From Chloromonas sp. AAM2 (lineage: Eukaryota > Chlorophyta > Chlorophyceae > Chlamydomonadales > Chlamydomonadaceae): 12,316 nt of DNA. Shown here one piece after another: positions 1 through 7,700 of the stretch (within the stretch, counting starts at the first letter, position 1; every line of letters begins with the position of its first letter). The notes beneath the pieces were generated by a model. It ran no database searches and was not told where the DNA came from. It saw nothing but the letters and a program-made list of their open reading frames with translations. Where the stretch lies: the NCBI GenBank assembly GCA_004335635.1, contig QAXH01000489.1, positions 1-12,316 on the forward strand. The letters run 5' to 3'. Both the position numbers and the translations under genes were made by a program.

Positions 1-37
1 CTCACTCACATTACACACACGTGTGTTTTGCCTGCAG

Positions 38-331
38 CCCAAGCCTGGCGTGTACGCCCGTGGCATGCACGCCCTCAACCTCGCCAACACCCTCGTAGCC
101 ACCATGCCAGGCGGGACGAAGGCGCAGAAGGCCCTGGAAACGGTTCTCAGCGACAACAGCTGGGGCCCGGCTGTGCATGCGCCCCGTTGTGGCACGCGGG
201 CTGTGTGCGGGGCGTGGCTGGCACTTAGGCAGGAGCTTATGGCTCTTCAGGAGTTGAGAAGAGTGGCCCTGCCTAGCAGAGGGGCGGCTGTGGGGTCGGA
301 TGCAGGCCAAAGGGGGAAAAGGAGAAAGTAA
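38..331 (+). CDS. Last exon of an unrecognised upstream gene (5' part outside the window)
   Basis: The exon begins after a typical pyrimidine-rich acceptor (GTTTTGCCTGCAG, AG at 36-37) and stays open for 97 codons to a TAA at 329-331. The first part reads like folded protein (a PGVYARGMHALNLANTL stretch, then a short helix rich in Ala/Lys/Leu). The second part is Arg/Gly-rich and ends in a strongly basic KRRK tail, suggesting nucleic-acid binding or nuclear location. High GC at third codon positions supports coding. The incoming phase is phase 0 if this acceptor is right. I do not recognise the family. The frame also reads through the acceptor to position 23, so a slightly earlier boundary is possible, but the acceptor is strong. 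Only the 3' end of the gene is visible. Confidence 0.6.
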   Translation, partial: PKPGVYARGMHALNLANTLVATMPGGTKAQKALETVLSDNSWGPAVHAPRCGTRAVCGAWLALRQELMALQELRRVALPSRGAAVGSDAGQRGKRRK

Positions 332-1150
332 TCAGAAACAACTTTTCATGTAATTCTGAGCCCTTTCCGGGAGGTGGAAGGCCGAGGCCACTGCCTGTGA
401 TAGGGTCGAAAACAGTTTGGCAATAGAGCCTGTCACTGTAGTCCTATGGTCCTCCAGCATCCCAGCAAGAGCTGCGGCTGAGTAGCACTTGGCAGGGTGG
501 CAGGTGCTCGGAACGGTGGGACGCTGGCAATGTTGTGTGAGGAAACTGTCATTCAGCATTTGGAGTGCACATGGGATACCATGCTGTTGGAAATGCATGC
601 ACTTCTTTCCGTCGATGGTTATGTGGTTGCACCGCACTTCGTACGCGGTTTTGCGCTGGACTGGATTTCTGGAACAGCTTTTTGATCTTCATGATTCATT
701 TGACAAGCTTGCTGGTGTGCAAAGGCCGGTCCTAATAGTGCGAGTTAAGCATCCTGGTCAGCCTTCAGGCCTGAACCAGGCAGCTTTGCATGGCGACAAT
801 GAAATGTACTTGCACGTTGTGCCATTGTGTACGTTCCCGTTCATTCACAAACTCTCTTTGAATGGACAACATCTTGTAAGAGTAGTTTGGGCTCTGTCTT
901 GAACTTACACATGTGTGCTTGCATGAATGGGTGTCAGTGCGACCAATGCATGACGCTAGCTAAACACGCTGACATGGGTTAAGGTGGCATGAAGTTCGCA
1001 ATAATGCAGGTTGCCTAAGTTCATGACGCATTGCCCAAGCATGCCTCAGGAGAGAAGGAATGTCCAACCATGTCTCTTGCACGATTCATCACATCAGTTG
1101 CTGTGCATGCTCACGCGAATCTTTCTGATTATGCGTGTGCGATCCATACC
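332..1150 (+). other. Probable 3' UTR of the upstream gene, then intergenic DNA
   Basis: No open frame here looks coding on either strand: the frames around 332-637 (-) and 489-902 (+) have no codon bias, family signature or splice pattern. Two TGTAA pentamers sit downstream of the stop, at 349-353 (very close, 18 nt) and 875-879. The second fits a 3' UTR of about 550 nt better. Beyond about 900 I see nothing specific. Confidence 0.4.
875..879 (+). terminator. Candidate poly(A) signal TGTAA for the upstream gene
   Basis: TGTAA is the usual chlorophyte polyadenylation signal. This copy is about 545 nt past the stop codon at 331. An alternative copy at 349-353 is unusually close to the stop. 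The pentamer is common by chance, so either assignment needs transcript data. Confidence 0.3.
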
Positions 1151-1151
1151 C

Positions 1152-1157
1152 TATAAA
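1152..1157 (+). promoter_or_regulatory. TATA-box-like sequence upstream of the coiled-coil gene
   Basis: The sequence CCCTATAAATG contains a good TATAAA core, 373 nt upstream of the chosen start codon at 1530. It would imply a 5' UTR of roughly 340 nt, possibly containing an intron. No transcript evidence is available, and the rest of 1158-1529 shows no reliable coding exon. Confidence 0.3.
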
Positions 1158-1529
1158 TGCCAGCAGACACATTGCAAGTACGCGCTGATGTGGTGGGTAC
1201 GGACGCTTTGTGTGACGCTGGTCGGTTACTGGAACGAAAGAAGCAAGTCTGCGTATCGGCTCGGCTCACACAGCCGGCACTGCGTTCAGCCTCAAAGCGG
1301 CGCTACTAGCCAACGCATAGTTACCCAATCTCTTGCGGTGCCTGGCAACTAGGACGTGCTGCGCAAGTAGCGTGCGTGCTGTGGGCTCAACGAGTGGACA
1401 GGCGTTGCATTGCGAGTACAACGGCCACCAGCAGCGTGTGCGTGAGACTTCAAGCTTGGGTTCGTGCCGCATTTGCAGCGTCCGAGGCAAGGGAGAGGCT
1501 ACGAGGAGGTCCTTGAGTCATCCACCACC

Positions 1530-1785
1530 ATGCAGACAAATTCTACGATCTTCGGCAGGCCCCCAAGACCACCTGTCATGCAGCAAGCACAACCTGTGCA
1601 TCAGCAGACAGCAGCGACCCTGCAGCTCCTGCGAGGCCAGGGTGGCGCTGGGGCGCGAGGCATCGGAGCTTCACCGGCAGCCGGCTCCGCGATGGGAACA
1701 ATGAACATGCCCAGCATGCTCAGTAATGGGCACATGGCGACAGGCAGCAACCTACAGAGCTTTGCGGCGTTGAAGGAGCAAGCGG
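1530..1785 (+). other. Exon 1: N-terminal head and entry into the coiled coil
   Basis: It encodes residues 1-85. Residues 10-15 are a short Arg/Pro patch (RPPRPP), followed by Gln-rich then Gly/Ala-rich sequence and a Met-rich MGTMNMPSM segment. From about residue 74 (NLQSFAALKEQA) the chain turns helical and continues directly into exon 2. The donor is GCGG|GTGTGT. Its phase 1 fits the exon 2 acceptor at 1880 only in the frame that continues the coiled coil. Confidence 0.75.
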
Positions 1786-4700
1786 GTGTGTGCCGAGAGG
1801 ACGTCAAGGCTGCTGACTGGATTTGAAACCTCGGCGCAGCTGTCACGACGACCAGCCCATGCTGTGCGCTGTGCTCGCAGATCAAATGTTTCAGACTACG
1901 CGTGCAGAGCAAAAGAACAAGGAGGACCTGGTGCGTGGTGCATGGATAATCTGATACAACAAGGATGCATGCAATTCGCAGCATGCCGCATGCTGGTTCA
2001 CAGCTGTTGCTCCACCGTTGTGCAGATGGCCCAAGTCAAGTTGAAGGAGAAGGAGATCGTGCACTTGAATCAGATGCTGAGCAAACAGCAACAACGCAAT
2101 ACACAGCTGACGGCTGAGCTCGAGAAAAGTAAGCGATCTGACGTTCAATGGGCCAGCTGGCCCATGCGCATGGCTTTGGATCATGCCATTGGCATAGCAT
2201 GTGGCCACGTCTGCAGAGGAAGCATGTAATCAGCAGGCCATAACAAGTCTGGACTGCAAGGTGCGATGCCATGACGGCATCAATTTGTGAACAAAGCTAG
2301 GCTTTGACAGGCTTTGCGATTCGCTTTGCTTCCTAAGGAAGTCAAAACTAACTGTTTCTAGTACTGATTGATGCTTTGTAAGGTCTTCTTGCATGCATGC
2401 AATTGCTGACGTGCGTGTGGGATTGCCATTGCAGGCGACCAGAGTGCTAAGAAAATTATCGAGAGGGTGGAGCAGCTTACAAAAACCCATGACCAGCTCC
2501 TGTGCGGAGTGCAGGAAGCAGGGACAGAACTGACCATGGGTGAGCGGGTATGCATTTTGTGCCTTTCTCAATCTCTGGGCTGTTGTGCACTTGGTGGCTC
2601 ACTTGTTTTGCTGCTCTTTGCTGTGCTGCAGGAAAACAGCAGGCTGAACAGTCCAGCATCAAGTGGCAAGCACAGGAACAGTCTGTCCAGGTCAGTTTTC
2701 AGTGCTGCTGTATCTGCTTGTATCTCTGACACTGTCACCATTGTACTTGTCTGGAACTTTGTTGCTGAAATCGCAGACATTGGCTGGAGATTATTCCAAG
2801 CTCCTGGGGGAGAAGATCTCCTTGCAGACGCAGCTTCAAGATGGTGGGTCCAAAGGACTTTCATGGAGAACGCCTTTCATCAACTGCTTAATTTTCCTTT
2901 GCTGATTCATGTCCATCCTCTTCATTGCCCTTGGGCTGTGCATGGGCGTGCAAATGCAAGCAACCGCTCTGCTGTAATCTGCCCTTGTGCCTGCAGCCTT
3001 TGCCCTTGTCAAAGACGCTCAAGCTAGGCTCGCTTCTGCCAGTGAGCATGAGCAGCAGCTGGCCTGGCAGCTGCAGCGTGCCCAGGTTGATACAGAGGAC
3101 CTGGTACGTGCTTGTGCAAGATAGTGCAACTCGTGCGCTCACTGCTATGCTGTTGTATACCAGCCAAGCACTTTAACCTGTTGCTGCGCCTTTCCTTGTA
3201 ATGCTGAACGGGCAGATGCTCTTTCTACCAGTGCATGGCATGGCTTCCGAATTCACCATACTGCAGGTCAAAAGGTTGAACTGCACAGTGGAACAGAAGG
3301 AAGGCTTGGAGGCCAGGCTGAGCGCCATCACCATGAAGTCCGAGAAGCTCTCTTTGCAGCTGTCACATGCTGCAACTGCCAAGGAGGCTTCTGATGCCAG
3401 GTGAGAGGTTTGGCACTCAGCAAAATGCACGTGCTCCTTGCACCGTGCACGTGTCATGCATTCTACATCATTGCGCACTAGTATGCATGTATGGTGCAAA
3501 CATGCAAAACACGGTATGCATTCTCATCGGTTATGCTCTAAAAAGTGTGCTTAGGAGGTGCCTGCAATCCACGTGTGACTACACCTATGTCCAATTCGTG
3601 TTTGGCCTTTGCTGCAGGTGGCAGTCTGAGGTCTCCAAAGCGCAGACAGAGCTCGGCAACTGCAGAGCTAGCCTGGATTCGCTCAAGGAACAGTGCAACA
3701 AGCAGCTCAACGAGCTCAAGGAGAGCGAGAAGCAAGCCGCTTCAATCACGGCACATAACGATACCCTGCAAGAGCGAGTCCTCGAGGTTGGTGCATGAGG
3801 AGCTGGATTGATTTGAAGTGCGTGACAGGCCACCCTGTCTTTCCTATGTGACAAACGGCTAATCCTGTACGACAGGTGGCCCATGCATACCATTGTTGTC
3901 AAAAATTATCTGTCAAATGCGTCGTAGGCCCTTCTCATTGGGACAAGCCGTTGAGCTTGGACCATGCATACCATTGTAGTCACACGTCAGACACTGCTAT
4001 CTTCTATCCCAGGGACGTTGTTACACATGCCTACGATCTGTTTGGAAACTGCAATGCTGCCACTGGTTCTGTAGCTGCGTACCTGTCTTGCAGGTGCAAG
4101 CAGAGGCCCTGGGAGCGCAGCAGGCAAAGGCCGAGCTGGAGGAACAGAAGGTAATTTTGGCTTTTCACTCCATGCAGTGCTTGTGTATGCGCCTATTGCA
4201 ACATCAGCCATGCTCTCAAGACATGTCCAGCTGGTGCTCACCTCGCCTCATCATGAATGGGATCATGGATGGTGGTTGTCAGCATTTGCATCTTGGTGAC
4301 TGTGTCACGTGCATGCAATATGCACTTATACATGCATTTGACATGCATTCAACTTATCTGATGCTGCCTGCCTCGTGCAGGCGGCGTTACAGCTTGAGCT
4401 GGCTAGCACTCAGGAGCAGCTCGCGCGCTTGAAGCAGGAGTTGGAGGCAGCACATGCACAGGCAGTAAGGGTGGAAGAGCAGCACCGCAAGGAGCTTGAC
4501 GCTGTAACATCAGCTGGTACCATGGTGAGTTGTCTGTTGAGCATTGCTGCGTCAACCAAGCAGCTTGTGTACATGCTTGTATACAGGCGCCGGCTGGCTG
4601 GACTAAGGGCACTGCTGATTGTTATCTATGCGGAATAGCCCTGTTATCACAGCCTGCAGCACATGTGTACGTGTTACGAATGCAGAGGTCGCACGTCAGG

Positions 4701-7700
4701 TGTCATGAGCATATGTGTGCTTGCATACGTGTGGACGTATGCAGAACAAGCAACAGATAGAAACACGTGTTCAGAAGGCTGTGGAGGCCAACAGCAAACA
4801 GGCTCAGAAGGCGCTGGATGACATGAAAAAGAAGGCGGCCGCAGAGCTGAAGAAGGCGAGTACACGGTGTTATCAGGCTTGAGGATTGCCCTCCTGCTGT
4901 TCCATGGCCTGTGGCAAGGCCAGCACGGCTTCAACAGGTCGTGATTGAGATTGAAGCCGTGTCTCTGCTTTCCGCTGCTCAAACGAACATGCAGGTGCTA
5001 GTATCAAGATGCAATGTGTGTTTTTGCAAATGTCAGCATGTTGAAGGCACGTGATAGGTGTGTAGCGTGTAGCACCAGTCGCCAAGAGGCTTAGTGTTTG
5101 GGGCGCATTGCACAACCACTTCTAGTTCAAGCAAGCTGTGCATATGATCCACTGAGCATATTGTGCATACGTCGTAATTTCAACTTGCACCTAATTGCAG
5201 ACCCAGGACGAACTGAAGAAGACAGCGGACAAGCTAGCCACTGCTGTCAAGGCTTCAGCTGAGGCATCAGCAGCTAAGAAGGCTGCAGATGAAGCGGCTG
5301 TGAAGGCCCGCGAGACAGCTGTGAAAGAGGCAGTGGAGAGAGAACAGGCAACATCGGCAGCTGCGCTGGCCTCTGCTGAACAGGTATCAAGACATTGCCT
5401 TAACAGGCGTGTAGCCCTTGCTTGGCACTTTATTGTGGAAAAACCTGTTGCAGCTGCATTGGCAATGCTTAAAGAAATCGCGTTTTATTTGCACATATGG
5501 TATCTTGTTGCCCTGTGGCCCACGAACTGCAGGACCTGCGTACCAAGCTTGCCGCTGCACATACAGCCAAGCTGGAGGAGGTCAGGAGGGCATGGGACAA
5601 GAAGCATGAGCAACAGCTGGAGACCATACGCAAGTGAGTGATCCTGCGCTTGAACAACACAACATCAAAAAAACATAGATATATGATCAAGCGCTCGTCC
5701 CCGCACTTTTGCACGTGGCTTGCGACTGGAGGCTTGCAGGTCAGGTTCAGGCAAGAAATTGAAGCGCACTCCTGTTTCGTGATCAATTCACACTGCCAAG
5801 AGCTGCCTAAGCTGGCCCGCCTTGCTGCTTTTCTGATTGCTAGCCAGGCCTCAGTCCCGGTGTGACTGTTGCTGCTGCTGCAGGGAGCAGGAAGGGAAGC
5901 TGGCTCAGGTGCAAGCTGCTGCCGCTGCTCAGCTGGCCCAGGAGCAGCTGCAAGCCAAGGAGGCCCTGCATCAGGCTCTTGCAAACCTGTCGGCTGCCCG
6001 CGAGCAAGCACAGGTAAGCACGTGATGTATCCGTATCCTATCTGTGCTTATGATATGCTGGCACGATGAATTGATATGGATGGTGAGTGATGCGTTTCAG
6101 TCTGCTTGGATTCGTTTGTCCGTCAGCCTGTTAAATCAGGGGCCATCGAAGATGCACCAGGCTAACCACCCAACATGGTATGCAGTTCTGGCGTGTGGCA
6201 GCAAAAGACACACCAAGTAAGCCACGGAATATGGATTGCCTGCCAATGGATCCGTGGGTTGCTGAATTCATCCCAATCCAATATTTGATCCGTACAAACC
6301 GTGAATTCAATGTTTTATCCGCACACGTGTTTGTTGCACTGAAGGCCACAGTGCCCCTCAATCAGTTCCTCCTGATGCCTGACATACGCCCTTGAATCGC
6401 ACACCTGTTTGAATTGCTTTGCAGGTGCTCCAGGACCAGGTTGCATCACACAGTGCCTCTGCTGGTGAGCTGGGCCAAGAGCAGGCAGCCCTGGAGTCAC
6501 GTGTGCAGCAGCTGGCCCGTGATCTGGCAGCCAGTGAGGCAGCTGCAGAGCAGCTGCGTCTGCAGCAGGCCGCAAGCAAGCAGGCAACTGAACAGCTGCA
6601 AAAGGAGAACGCTGAGCTGTGAGTTTCCAGGCAAGGGAATCATGTGCAGCTGCGTTGTGTCTCAGCCAATCAATGTAGCAAGTCCAGCCCTTAATCCTAT
6701 GACACAAATGTTTGGTGGTCTGCGTTGTGCGCAGCATTTGGTAGTGGCGTGGGCAGTTACAACTTGTGCTGCTGCGCCGTGTCTGGACAAGGGTGTCGAG
6801 AGCTGTGCTGTGATGCAGGAAGGAAGCCCAGACCGCTGCTGTTGCTGCTACTGCCGCTGCGGATGCTGCAGCCAAAGCAACAGCCACAGAAGAGGCCCAG
6901 CAGGTGCGCAGGCGACCAGCAGGTGCATGTCACGTGAAGACATCAAAGGGCAAAGTGTATGCGTGTATGTGACGTACCCGCTGTGGGGTGTCTGATGAGT
7001 CCGAACTGCCTCTGCCTTGGCTCATCTCATCCCCCTCTGGGGTCAAAATGTCAAAACGCAGCTAGTGAGTAAAGGGGCTTTTACCATGTGCTGCTGGTAT
7101 CTCTACGATAGACTGATCATTTGACTGATGTGACAAGGGATCAACTGATCCTGTTATGCAGGCCAAAGCAGCACAGGATGCTCTGGTGGAGCAGCAGGCG
7201 CAGCTGCAGAAGCAGGCTGAACAGAAGCATACGGAGCTGCAGCTACTGGCCCAGCAGAAGCAGGCCGAACTGGACAAGCTGGCCAGTGATCTGGCAGCCA
7301 GCAGGAGCGATGCAGAGCAACTACGCAAGGAGAATGCCGAGCTGTGAGTGGTTAAGTACCACAAGCCTGTTCCCTTCCTTGCCACACTAATGTTATGATT
7401 GTGTCTACAGCTGCACAGCTGACAGTCTTAGTGGCAATAGGTAGTTCTGTCCAGATCCATGCACTGATGTAATCCCAGACGTAGCTTGCACATGCACATG
7501 CGGCCAAGCATGCTACTGCTTTTGGTGCTGTGCCGCACAACAGGAAGGACGCCCAGGCTGCTGCCACCGTGACCATTGAGGCTGCAACTGTGGCCAATCT
7601 GATACCATCAGAGACCAAGCAGGTAGAGATGTCAGCAGCTGCAAAGCATGAATGAAACCATGTGATTCTTTGCTTTCCCCACTGCGCATCTGCATATTAT

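Larger units (their letters stand above)
1881..5383 (+). other. Exons 2-13: first part of the coiled-coil rod
   Basis: These twelve exons encode residues 86-515 with no proline. Typical heptad stretches are LKEKEIVHLNQML (exon 3), IIERVEQLTKTHDQL (exon 4), EQKEGLEARLSAITMKSEKL (exon 8), LDSLKEQCNKQLNELKESEK (exon 9) and LASTQEQLARLKQELEAA (exon 11). Exons 12 and 13 turn Ala/Lys-rich. Exons 10-13 are flanked by phase-0 introns on both sides, so each can be lost or duplicated without breaking the frame. Exon 9 uses a poor donor (GAG|GTTGGT), and exon 12 requires a GC donor. Confidence 0.78.

Noticed and set aside
332..902. Open frames on both strands (332-637 minus, 489-902 plus)
   Set aside because: No codon bias, motif or splice context; mutually overlapping. 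More simply explained as 3' UTR/intergenic sequence.
1011..1352. Plus-strand frame of 113 codons as a possible 5' exon
   Set aside because: Composition does not look coding (irregular, many Cys/Arg/Ser), there is no clean donor in phase with the next exon, and a TATA-like site lies inside it.
2467..3027. 186-codon uninterrupted plus frame
   Set aside because: It is a chain of pieces of exons 4-7 read together with introns. Splicing at the GT/AG sites gives the continuous coiled-coil frame instead.
5469..6011. 180-codon minus-strand frame
   Set aside because: Shadow of the Ala/Gln-rich exons 14-15 on the opposite strand; such repetitive coding commonly leaves long antisense frames open.
6249..6309. 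Two degenerate GATCCGT...TGAATTCA blocks in intron 15
   Set aside because: Only short cores match, with different spacers; no more than expected of local duplication or chance.
6315..6887. 190-codon minus-strand frame
   Set aside because: Antisense shadow of exons 16-17; no domain or start context of its own.
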